Source of the DNA: Gibbula magus
Taxonomy: Eukaryota; Mollusca; Gastropoda; Trochida; Trochidae
Reading direction: 5' to 3'
Assembly (NCBI GenBank): GCA_936450465.1
Contig: OW388300.1
Span: 43,246,358 to 43,310,357 of the forward strand
DNA length: 64,000 bases
Below, one piece after another: positions 1-10,534 of the stretch. The notes under the pieces were generated by a model, which was given only the letters and a program-made list of their open reading frames with translations, had not been told where the DNA came from and did not search any database. Both the position numbers and the translations under genes were made by a program. Position 1 is the first letter of the stretch. Each line of letters starts with the position of its first letter.

Positions 1-639
1 ATCTTGATTAATTTCTATGATACAAATATAATGAAAGTTGCGTTAGAAAGCTCCCGAAAACACCTTTCTTCCAAATACAATTATTAATATTAATAATATT
101 ATAATGTATAATGTATAATGTAAGCAAAAATTAATGGTAATCCACTAACATGTTTTCATTTATAACTCCTGTCTTACTGTTTATCCAAAAGACTTGAATT
201 TTTGAAATCTTGATATTCACTTAACATAGATGATAAAAGTGATAAAAGTCAAAATTAGAGTGTTCTAGGGTCATCGGTTTCTGAGATGAAAAATATACCT
301 TTACATGAACCCCTGCCAGAACCAAAGAATTAAAGATTGAGTAATGTAATTTAAAAATCATAATCTCCATCTTTTAAAGAAAACACTTCCCAGGTTTCTG
401 GATATCTGGTTCATGAGTCTAAGTCGTTTGAAGCTTTTAAAGTTCATATTCATAATTTATCTCAACCAAATTTAACTTGTATCTCGATCCATCCCAAAAA
501 TTTCGCATTCCTATATCAAGCGATTTCGGAGAAGGAGTCGCTCAAAGGTTATACTTATAAAGTCTCTGGCGGTGATATTTGTGGGCGTTGGAATTCATGA
601 TGAACAAACTTTGACTCCCTAGGTGCCAGGTACACACCC
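1..639. other. Unassigned AT-rich DNA
   Basis: No exon, RNA gene or clear repeat seen. Contains an ATAATGTATAATGTATAATG short direct repeat near 101-120. Confidence 0.5.
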
Positions 640-765
640 ACCAAATTACAGCTTTGGGGATGCAGCGGTTTTGGAGCAGAAAATGATAATGTGAAAAGTT
701 TACGGACGACGGACTAATGCCCGACTAATGCCATAAGCACATCTGGCCTTTCAGGAATTATACTA
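640..765 (+). repeat. Family B repeat, 3' tail
   Basis: Ends in a GGACGACGGAC stretch, then GCCATAAGCACATCTGGCC and TTTCAGG, matching the 3' end of the larger copy at 34494-35715. The start is uncertain. Confidence 0.55.
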
Positions 766-847
766 TCTGAGAGTAATTTATCATAAAATAGTTTCAAGCC
801 CTTTGTTGGAGTACTGAAATCCTTACTTCCTTACATAAGTTATTATC

Positions 848-1765
848 ATGTTTTTTTATGACCCACCCCCAAAGGCTGTCTTATTTTTTGGTGACCCACC
901 CCCAAAAATCACCGGCCCACCCTCCCCTATAATAAATGACAAGTCCCTTACCTCACCAGATGAGCACATCACACTGAGTGCAATTGAACGCGACGAAACC
1001 AGTGTCTACAATGAATCCTCTGCAAATTCCAGTAGTGATACAGAATCAAATCATGACATCAGCGATGATCAAAGTCGGGAATCATTTCAAGAAGTTGATC
1101 AAAATTGTAGTGACACCCCCGACACACAAAGTGCGAATGATGACTGTGATATTGGAAATGATATGGACGAATTGGTTCGGCTGTTACCTTCATTCTTTGA
1201 AAGAGGTTGGAAGATATTCGGAATGGAAAACTTTCTGTCACATGCTAGCCGACAAAACATTTCCAACAGAAAACTTTCCAGTTATTCATGGATGTGGTCA
1301 AGTGGTTTTCATGCATAACCACAACGAATATGCGATACAGGAAAGAAGTCATTGCTTTTTGGAAAACCGGTTACAGACTGTTTCATGGTCGTTTTGTCCG
1401 ATTCATGTATGGATACAAAAACCTTGGTCAAGTTGTGTTAGGAGATTGTACACCTGGAAATTATAACCCATCTTCATCCAACATCAACTTTGCTGTCCCA
1501 AGTTTGAATCCTAAATTCCAAAAATTGTGAAACAATTCCTCATGATATAAAACCAGGCATCATATCTCAAGTTCTTGATGCTATATGGAAAGAGCTAAGA
1601 AACTGTTCATTCAAAATATGCTTCGATGACAAAAAAATTAGGTCAGGACTTACTGAAAACGCAGGTGATGTAGATTTGTTTGATTTTGAAGATCAACCAA
1701 CAATTGGAAACAGAAAGACTAGATTAAATGCCGAAATTTCTCGTATCCAGTCCCTTGTAGAATAG
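848..1765 (+). pseudogene. Frame-broken coding relic of an unnamed invertebrate protein family
   Basis: Coding-like sequence runs through at least three frames. About 848-1240 gives an acidic Ser/Asp-rich N-part ending MDELVRLLPSFFERG. About 1288-1528 gives VVKWFS, YRLFHGRFVRFMYGYKNLGQ, and NINFAVPSLN. From 1529 to the TAG at 1763-1765 another frame gives IPHDIKPGIISQVLDAIWKE, FKICFDDKK and ENAGDVDLFDFE. Frame changes near 1290 and 1528 and a stop show decay. I recall uncharacterised mollusc and cnidarian proteins with the same order of INFAVP-, FDGKK- and GDVDLFG-type motifs, but cannot verify this here. Function unknown; repeated spread in genomes would suggest a link to mobile DNA. It is preceded by a CCCACCCCC-rich patch at 860-930 that may be a repeat edge. 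Confidence 0.55.
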
Positions 1766-1865
1766 ATAGACTATGTGAGGACGATGTTAATGACATTGAG
1801 TATGTCAGGAACATTCCAAAGAAGCTACGGGGAGATATATGACAAGATTGTAATCACAATGCAGT

Positions 1866-3356
1866 TAATACAGCAATATTAAACTAATGCTTTAATTACC
1901 GTATGACGTCGCTTTAGTTTGTATTTATGACATCACATGTTCGTCCATGTTGTCACTTTCTGCAATGTTACACGATTACTTAAATAGTTGTTGGAATTAT
2001 CATTATACAGACTCTTAAATGCATTAATGATTCAAATCAAATTACAGTTTTCAATTCATTGAGATCTTAAATATATGTTTTACAAAGTTAAGTAACTGTT
2101 TATTTCATACTGTGGTGGCATAGCAACCCGTAACATAATTCGTAGCAAACCGTATTTGCGCACATGGCTTACCACTAGCAACCGTAACATCAAATGTACT
2201 AATTCTTTGGAATTTTTGGTCATTTCAGCCTTGTCTAGCATATTGTGGTCAATGCAGTTGACAATCATGATATGGTAATACCTCTTGGATACAGTTATAT
2301 AGATGGCAGTGTTCTTTACGATATATTAACATGAAAATAAACAAATAAAAACGAAAGGAGCCAAAATATGTTTTAATCAAAGTACTGTAAATTATTAAAT
2401 TCACACTTAGAACAGTATGTTGGAACGCAGTTATACTTTTCAAAACCTTATCTTGATACTGGCAATCTTTCATTGTCATGAATCGACAGTATAACGTATA
2501 AATTTGACATTATGTACCTGTATTATGATGCAGCCGATGTCTTGTTTATCATAGCGAGCCGTTGCGGTAACCATGGCAAACCGTAGCGACCACTAGCAAA
2601 CGTCCTCGCGCAGTAGCGTATTACAGGGTGTGATTATGACAACTTTATACGCCAATCGTCTTTAATGTTCAATAAATAGTCATCCCTGTTGTTACATTTC
2701 ATCATATGTTACAACTCTGAATCAAAATGTTACACTTGTAACACCTTGAGGGATTATTGTATTACAATGTTGCATCACTGTTTTATTCGATCATCAGTAA
2801 AACAAATATTTTGGTAGTCTTTTAAAAGTAATACTGAAAAAAACAACCAGCCCTTCTCAAATTTTGAGTCCTGCAATGTACAGACACATAGATTATCCTA
2901 AATCCAACTAGCCCAATCGGCTTGCTGGCTACTTTTGCTGCTTGGCCCATCTAAAATAAACAGAAACTGGTTGGAGGGCAGACAGCTATATTGAACACTA
3001 CCATGTTAAAATATTCAACCACAATCACTGAGGTCATCATATTAGAACTTTATACTAAAATCATCACCAAGTAGAAATTGTTTACAATGTTAAATCTATC
3101 CCTCATGTTACACGACTTATCTTTGATGTTCCACCAAGTAAATTATTCCATTATCCACAAGTATTACAAAGTCATACATAGTTTCTGGCAGTGTTCTTTG
3201 ATCAGGAGCACCTGGGGGTCTAACACTGTGAAGACCTCTTCCGAAAGAGGTAACACAGACCTATAAACATCTTGTTCTTATTATCAATCATTACAGTCCT
3301 TCCTCCAGCTGTGAGTGTTTCATAGCTCTTAACATTATATTTTACATACAGAACAA
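1866..3356. other. Unassigned DNA between relic and repeat
   Basis: No gene recognised. Includes GC-richer patches with AACCGTAGC- and AGCAACCG-type motifs at 2120-2190 and 2560-2600 that look like a small diverged repeat. Short minus-strand ORFs here have no protein-like character. Confidence 0.4.
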
Positions 3357-3830
3357 TCAATTGTCACTAAGGTGACATGATCCCCTGCCGCAAATCAATA
3401 CTTTAAGATTGAAAAATAACGTCAAGGTCACCAAAATCGCAGGGCCCTGAATCTTCCCTAAATAATGGCGTAAGATAACAATGAGAATCCAATTAACATT
3501 TCTTGAGATATCCCACTGACAAGCAAGGTCACATGTCCAAAAATCAAAGTTCAACTGTGACTTTGAGAATAATGTCAAGGTCACCAAAATCTTATAAGAC
3601 CTTTGTCTTCCCCAGGAAAAGCTGTGTGTAACATATAAAAAGAATCCAGTCAAAGGTTCTTGAGATATCATGCTGACAAGCTAAACATGCAAGTTCAAAT
3701 GCAAAAAAAAAGTTCAGCTGTGACCTTGAGCGTACTGTCAAGCTTTCTAATCTAATCAGCCCTTCATCTTCCCTAAGAGAAACTTTGTGTAAGATATAAG
3801 AGAATCCAGTCAACGGTTCGTGAGATATGC
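3357..3830. repeat. Family C-like tandem repeat, about three diverged units
   Basis: Phrases recur about every 150-165 bp: GTCAAGGTCACCAAAATC at 3422 and 3573, a diverged third at 3737, each followed by TCTTCCC and then TTCTTGAGATAT. Same style as the GACCTTGACC repeats at 41631. ORFs across it are artefacts. Confidence 0.6.
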
Positions 3831-4133
3831 CGAATACTATATCTGGTTTTTCCTATACCTCTCAACAACAGGTATCATTGTGGTACAATGTTCAATTGAT
3901 GAACAAGTTATAATCAGTAATGTTACGCCCTTATACAGAAAAACTGTCCTTCATTTTCCACTAAACATTAATTATAAAAGTAGATGTATCATTGTGTTGT
4001 AGTGGGTAATTAAAAGATTTATTATGTACATTGGTAAAGCTAATGAATTTGTTTATGCTGTACCATTCTGTGTAGACTTCTTTCACATATCACAACCAGT
4101 AAGCAAAGGTAATAATTCTGTATTGGCCAAGTG

Positions 4134-4271
4134 CTAACGTTCGTCATACGAGGAATCTATAACTGAATCAGCTTGTAAAGGATCCTCTGGATGTAACATC
4201 CTCTGAAGGTTCCCATTCTTTAGTAAATCCTCACAGTCATGATTTTTCCTATACATATCAACTATCAACAT
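4134..4271 (-). CDS. Short unrecognised ORF, 45 residues
   Basis: Open from an ATG at 4271 to TAG at 4134-4136; the frame is open a few codons further upstream to a TAG. The product starts hydrophobic (MLIVDMYRKNHDCEDLL) and ends acidic (ADSVIDSSYDER). I do not recognise it. It lies downstream of the SLC38A11-like exons on the same strand, but it does not match the C-terminus expected for that family. It may be chance; length alone is not significant. Confidence 0.18.
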   Translation of the reverse strand: MLIVDMYRKNHDCEDLLKNGNLQRMLHPEDPLQADSVIDSSYDER

Positions 4272-4864
4272 AATAATGCAAATATTCTCCTATATAAAAG
4301 GCACAGAATCTACAAGGTCATTAACCCTGCCTTGTTTTGTTTTGTAAGCTTGCTAATCCATCACACGTAATTACACTGTCACAAGCCGGCGTCCCCTAGT
4401 GATGAATTGTTGTACTAGAACACGCTAACCACTTCACAACCTAACTGAACATGTCATATTTCCATTTTCCAATTATCATGTTTATTCTGCTGTAATCATC
4501 CACTGCCTGTAAGCGCGACACAAAGACAGAACAATTTATCAACAAAGGCCTGGGGTATTTGACTCGGTCATTGTTATTTTGAAAGTTAAAAGGAAAAGCC
4601 TGAATGTCTTGATTGTGAAAAGAAAAAGAAAAAAAACACTCCCCTTGGAAGCTAATTAAGCGAAACAACTTGGCATACAAAACCTTGTACAAATGTTTTT
4701 TGTTTTATAAATCAATCACAAGGTTCTATCATTTTAGTTTTAGTTAAATAAATTCTTATTCCAATTCAAAGAAACCATTTGCATATTACCTCTTGTTTAA
4801 TGTGAAATCACTCAAGAAGAAGCCCAGACAGAGAATGAGCACCATATTGAAACATCTCCTGGAC

Positions 4865-5150
4865 CAACTAGGTGGGGTGAGGGGATTGGAGATTTCGAGC
4901 AGCTTGCAATAATATTTACCTTATATCAAAGAGGCTTAAATTATACCAGGAGGAAAGCCTGCAATACCGGCTATGGATTTGGGTCAAACCTGTGAACATC
5001 GGCTGGTGTACTGAAAGTCAGTGACCTAATAGTCAATGTAGAACAGTTCTCTACAGCAGTTTCTGAGCCCCTGGCAGGATTCGAACCCTGAACATCTCGA
5101 TTCATAAACTTGAAAAGTTATGGGACTAAAAGTATTCAGTAAAAGCATAT
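4865..5150 (-). mobile_element. tRNA-derived SINE, family A
   Basis: On the minus strand it starts with a degenerate tRNA-like head whose B box reads GGTTCGAATCC (plus 5085-5096). The body follows (AGAACTGTTCTACATTG, CAGCCGATGTTCACAGG), and it ends near the CTCACCCCACC tail at plus 4870-4882. Shared order with copies at 26773, 52930, 22794 and 13531 defines the family. Confidence 0.72.
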
Positions 5151-6489
5151 CAGACCCTAACATAAAGAGAGTTAACGTATGATAAGTACGGTGACGTGCG
5201 GCATGCGTAAGCAGATATCAAACCAGGTGACGCTCTTTCCATGTGATTATTTTCAATACACTGTATATAAGATTCCGAGCATGTTTTATAATGTCCACAT
5301 TTCACCAAAAGGCAACAAAAAAAAATTCACATAATTTTCATGCCTGATGGATAAAAAAAAATATTTTCCAGAAACACAATCAAACCTACTCCATAGAAAA
5401 GCTCTTATAGTAATAAAAACGTTAACAAATGATAATTACGATTAATTCTCCTCACATCCCACGATGCATTGAATATTCATAAGTTAACAGCCCGTTCAAT
5501 AACTCTCCTCATTGCTGTGTAAAATATTCATCGAACCTCGCGGAAATCTGACATCATTTGGACAGATTTAATCATTCTTCTTGTCGATTGCCTCGTCCTT
5601 GTCAGGTTTTTCAGACTATATCATAAATTGCTCGACTTTAATTGATGAATAATTAATTCAAATTTTTTATTTGTATGTTATTTACGAAAGTATGAAGTTC
5701 TGAAAAAAAGTTTGACAACATCAAACGAAAATCCTACATGCGTCCCTGACTGTTAACTATTTAGGCAGGTTTAATTACAGATTTCATGTAAACAGAGTAT
5801 CTTGAAATCTTGAGTAAAAGCAATCAATGATAAATATCAAATGGATTAGTATTAGTTTGCATGTCACTAAAGTGCAATGTCAAGTTGCCCTTGACCGATT
5901 GTGGAATGACTGATACCAACGTTAGTCTCAATATTGATTTATAAATTTTTTCGATAGGATGAACAAGAGAGAGTATTCATATGAACATTAGTCTCTATAC
6001 AGATTTATTTAATTTTGGATAGTGGAAAAATAATTATCTCTATGTATTGAATTTCATATACAACAACAACATATCCTTGATCATTCCAATACGCGGACAT
6101 GTAACACCTGCCTACATGGTACAAATCAATGATTATCAGGTGTTTCATAACGCTGTTGATTGGAATATAAAAACAAATTCACTCAAAACCGCAAAACCCC
6201 TCCCTTTTCAAATCCAATTATGCGTCATATGCTTTATAGGGCCGTTCATTGTTTTTAGCTGCTAAATGACCTATAACTAATAAACTATATATTTTAGACT
6301 ATTAATTTTTTAGAATATTTTAGTTCTTATACTTTGCACACAAAACACATTTTATCTGTATACATCTTAACATTTAAATGTTTGTCAATGTCTGTATGTT
6401 TTAAATATTATGATATTATTTGTATTGTTGTAAAAAGAAGTCCTTTATTGAGCAACAAACTATTATCATTTATATTATATAGAGGATAG
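5151..6489. other. Unassigned AT-rich DNA
   Basis: No exon or clear repeat. A slightly GC-richer patch with CpGs at 5455-5560 has no coding frame. Confidence 0.4.
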
Positions 6490-6606
6490 TTGACATTTCT
6501 CGTTGAATACCATCTATATCTCATCGAGTGAAGAAGAAATGTGTGTAAATATATTAGTTCTTCTTCACGAGTTGTGATATACATGGTATTCGACGAGACA
6601 TGTCAA
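6490..6606. repeat. Fold-back element (imperfect hairpin)
   Basis: Left arm TTGACATTTCTCGTTGAATA... (6490-6540) pairs with ...TATTCGACGAGACATGTCAA (right arm to 6606). Arms are about 50 bp with few mismatches and an AT-rich loop of about 18 bp. Likely a MITE remnant; transcripts would fold into a long hairpin. Confidence 0.65.
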
Positions 6607-6732
6607 ATGTTCTATTTATTAGATTTAACAAACCATGTATATAGTTGGTAAGTGACGTTCATTTTATAAACGGAGCCTCCGAGATCGCCTTCCTTTCCAC
6701 GGCCATCCTATGTCGTCATCCTATTGTTTCGA

Positions 6733-7542
6733 TGACGTCATATGATTGAAAGTGTTATTTCACTGAATAGAATAACATGTTATTTCACTCAGTGAAAATA
6801 CAGATTTTATTTTAACCGATAAATGCCGTATTTTATCACTTAAAATCAAATAATATATTATTATTATAATTAAATACACCCCAAAAACTGACAACCAAAC
6901 AAAAACTCATTGAGAAACCCCTAACCAGCCCAGCACAATACCATGTACCAACAAGCAAGTTGTTTCTGATCACACTCGTTCTGTAGATGACATTTGTCAG
7001 TATAAAACGTTTGCAAGATTATACTAAAGCATTTCTCAATTATACGTTAACTTCCTGCACGTTAATAGCAGTTTGCTTAGCAATATCATTGATTAGTAAG
7101 ACTAAACAACCAAGTTATTTTGGATTCATGAATCAATGTTTAATGATGTGTATTCACAGACTCCCACACTGAACAAACCGTTCTATCACAGGCATTGGCA
7201 AACTACAAACTCAAAGTATAAAGTCATCTAGAATCGATCAGTAAGTTCGATGTCAAGACTTACAGGCCCACATGTCAAGCATTGAAACATGTCTAAGATA
7301 AATAAATAACGGATATAACGATTTGCTTGCTTGTAAAGCTGCATGTTAAAGTAAATAGAGATCATTACCCGAGGAAGTGTGTCATTTCGTAAAAGTCATA
7401 TGACACACTTTCCAGTGTTATAATATCTTTATTACCAATTTTATTCCCTCCGCTTCGCGTAAAATAGCCAGGAAATGGCCCATGCACTTCTCTTGCGACG
7501 GCAAGCTACAGTGACGTCACAAACAATTGTTGTATGACGTCA
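6733..7542. promoter_or_regulatory. Three perfect CRE palindromes (TGACGTCA)
   Basis: TGACGTCA occurs at 6733-6740, 7512-7519 and 7535-7542; the last two flank a CAATTG. The 8-mer is the CREB/ATF consensus site. They lie in a CpG-containing patch (7440-7570) in otherwise AT-rich DNA. Whether they act on any gene is unknown. Confidence 0.4.
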
Positions 7543-7551
7543 CAGACGACA

Positions 7552-7672
7552 AAATACGGGAGGTCGCGGTGAAACAATGGTTGCTAGGCAAACGTGATAT
7601 GTGCATGCACATGTGCTCATATCAATAATATTAACTCGGTTATTTTCAACCATATGGGTAATAAACGCTGAT
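7552..7672 (+). repeat. Family G repeat, copy 1
   Basis: Shares ATCAATAATATTAACTCGGT, CAACCATATGGGTAAT and GGTTGCTAGGCAAA with an inverted copy at 33708-33828. Non-coding. Confidence 0.72.
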
Positions 7673-8362
7673 ACTGTGCTAGGTTAGTGTAGAATTTAGA
7701 TTTAAAGGTATCAAACCCACCATTTGTATTTCATCAATCTAACTTGCATCATCACACCAAGAGTAACACTTACAAGGATTATTGTGATGGGGCAGGTCTT
7801 AATTCATGATATTTGGGACCTGATATCTACACTTGTCATAAAAATCTTATCACTTGGTTTTTGTTAAATATCAATCCTCCTTTCTTAGAATGGACATGCT
7901 GTAGGTAGTCATTGATTCGTGCCTGACTCTTAGGGTGTGGGTTGAATCCTGCAAGAGACCCCTTCCTAAGAAAAAGGTACAAGAATTTGTACTTTTGCAG
8001 ATAGCGCGATCCTGAATTATTACTACCGTATACTCAGGTAACAAAATCTAAGGTATGATACATGTCATGACTTACCCTGTAAATTAATCCCAAAGTTCAA
8101 TACTATAAGTCTAAAAAACATCTATACTTACATTGATTATAAATCAACAAACAAGTTTTCATATTGCTAAGATTCTAAGATTTCACGTTGAATTAATTTT
8201 AGTCAGTTACCAACTAGATTTATCTAACTACACACAGAAAAAGGTGTCAAAACATGAATTACCCATGGACAATATTGAAATGGAATAGTCTTTTGTAGTT
8301 GCACAAAGATTGGAGTTAAGAGACCATTCCTTCTGATGAAGGAGTGAGCATATACTTAAAGG

Positions 8363-8580
8363 GACACTGTGTCGAGGATAAAAATGAGATCACTATTATC
8401 TACCTATTTCTGATTAATGTGCCTGCTAATGAGTTACGCTTCGCTTCACTGTCTACATGCAGTAGTTTTTATTATTATTTACTTGAATTGTCTTAATTTG
8501 GGGTCTGTGACTCTTTACCAGACACGTAAATCAGCATAGGTAGATACATCTGATTTCATATTTCTCCTCGACGCAGTGTC
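8363..8580. mobile_element. MITE with about 50-bp terminal inverted repeats
   Basis: Left end GACACTGTGTCGAGGA and right end TCCTCGACGCAGTGTC are inverted copies. The similarity continues inward through ATCTACCTAT...GATT on both sides. Length 218 bp, no coding capacity. Confidence 0.75.
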
Positions 8581-10324
8581 GATGTTGTGTATCTTCACAA
8601 TAAAGAAATTGTCCAGAATTTTTTAAAAAAATAGTCCTCTTCTAAATTCCTCTCTTGATCTGTGATCTGTTCCAAATGTCCATACATACTACATGCTAAT
8701 AGCTTGAGAATCATCTTATTTCCCTTGTCATGTTAGAGGACAACACTGCCATCTTCTTTTTAACTTATCCCAAACTTTGGTTTGGTTCCATCTGTGTACC
8801 CTTTAGGCCAAACAAAAAAAAAGAATTTGTTTCTGGTTTCCACCCACGTCAGTTTCAAACCCACGCCTCAGGTCTTTTTTTTCTAGGTTTTATACCAAAA
8901 GAAAGGGGCAGATAGCTCTAATTTTTTAGCCTCAGAACATTGGACATTGAAAATGTCACTCGTTTCTTTTGAGATGGAGTGTAGGGGTGAGATTATTGAC
9001 CATTTGGAATAGCAACACATATTTAAGAGGGTTTAATTGTGCTTTATTTATCTAAATAATTATGTAAGTTTGGTTTTTTAACCAGTGAGAAGTTTGTATT
9101 AAATGGAATTTACCTCTTCATTAAAAAAAAAAAAGTCGTAAATAAAAAAAGAAATTGTGTCATCGCATAATTTTTGTCAGCCTGTAAAGACCAAAAACAT
9201 TTAAACAAATTTGTTGGACGTTAGTGGATCGGCATGCTACTATTCCCACCAAGCTCTCTTCTAAACATGGCGTAAGATGCCTCCTTCAACTTATGTTATA
9301 GAAGTGTCACATTGTATCTGACCCTATTATTGATTAATATTGTCAATGAATATTAAAGGACATATTTATTGCCTCAAATGAAAAATTTAGTGATCTGTTC
9401 AGTTGTTAGTTCTATGGCTCAGTAAATATAATATAAATTCCATATTTATTGTTCCTCGATTCAGAACATTCCCAGGATCAAATATGCATTTAAAGAACAT
9501 TTCCTACAATTTGTTGAATGTATGTCAAGATTTTCAATCCAAACATCAAAATCTTAGAATTATTGGTATTTCCCTATGAAGGATTTAAGAATTGTAAGGA
9601 TTCCTATTTCCTCAACATTTGAGAACTACTTCACTAAAAGCAAATTGATTGAATCAATAGTGTGATGTGAAATGATCAATTTCAATCCCAAATGATCAAA
9701 TCCTCTCAGTCAGTGTTAAATGACAATAACATCTCATACAACTATTTCCAGAAAAGGCTAAATTTGATTTAAATTTTATAAAAATTGATTACTAAAACAC
9801 AAATAACCCAAACCTCTTGAATATAAGTTTTTCATCAAGACTGCAGGGATTTATGAATTTATAAATAATAACATGCACAATTTCTATAGCGCCCTATATG
9901 GCTTAACAGAAAACCACTCTAAGGCGCTTAAATCAAATCGAAGTGAGTTTTCATGAATGTGACGTGATAGTTAATTTCTTTAAAAAATAGAGATAACACA
10001 ATGAAAATAATTTTTTAAATAGTTCAACAAGGAATTAATTATCTGATTCTCGTAAATTAAACTAAATAATTTAAATCAAGTACCCTACCGTGTGAATTGT
10101 TAAATTTCTGAACTTTCTGAAGTTTCTAGGTCAGATCAATCATGAAACATAAGTCACTTTGCTATTGCATCTTTTATAGGCATTCTAGGAGTTGAGATGA
10201 TGAAGATTGAAGATTGACAGTGGTGGATCCAGGGGAGGAGTTAAAAAAAGTTTGCATTTGTGGGTATGGGGACCCACTTTTTTTATTATCTTAGCACGTT
10301 CTTTTACTTGAAAGTAGATCCACA
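8581..10324. other. Unassigned AT-rich DNA
   Basis: Nothing coding recognised. Contains A-rich runs near 9122-9150, a CTATAGCGCCCTATATGG fragment at 9886, and a GTGGATCCAGGGGAGGAG repeat edge at 10222. Confidence 0.4.
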
Positions 10325-10534
10325 TCAATCACAAACAAAACTGTGGGCAGCGTTCAAATGTTCTGATAGTTCAGCTTCAGTTTTGAACTCCTTGCAGCAT
10401 GTTTCACTTGCTATTTTACACTTCGCTTCAGAGCTTAATCGCTGTTTTTTTTGCGCTTTTTGAGTGGTTGTTGAAAATAGTGGGTCATTAACATAAAAAC
10501 AAGATGCCCTCCGACAGTGAAATATCCCTGTTTT
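10325..10534 (-). CDS. Candidate terminal exon with a C2H2-like zinc-finger motif
   Basis: A strong acceptor (TTTCTTTCTGCAG) opens a phase-0 segment of 69 codons ending in TGA at 10325-10327. The C-terminal part reads C-x6-C-CKEF-KTEAE-L-SE-H-LNAA-H, i.e. C-x6-C-x3-F-x5-L-x2-H-x4-H. That is the C2H2 zinc-finger pattern except for a widened first cysteine knuckle (x6 instead of x2-4). The first half is basic with CRRAS and QKAQKKQRL. An AATAAA lies about 40 bp downstream on the same strand. It sits beyond exon 4 of the SLC38A11-like gene on the same strand, so it is either a separate nested gene, a TE-derived relic, or a fortuitous ORF. Confidence 0.33.
   Translation of the reverse strand, partial: KTGIFHCRRASCFYVNDPLFSTTTQKAQKKQRLSSEAKCKIASETCCKEFKTEAELSEHLNAAHSFVCD

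Noticed and set aside
3357..3813. Two overlapping minus ORFs of 104 and 73 residues
   Set aside because: Same phrases recur because the DNA is tandem repeat, not because of a protein domain.
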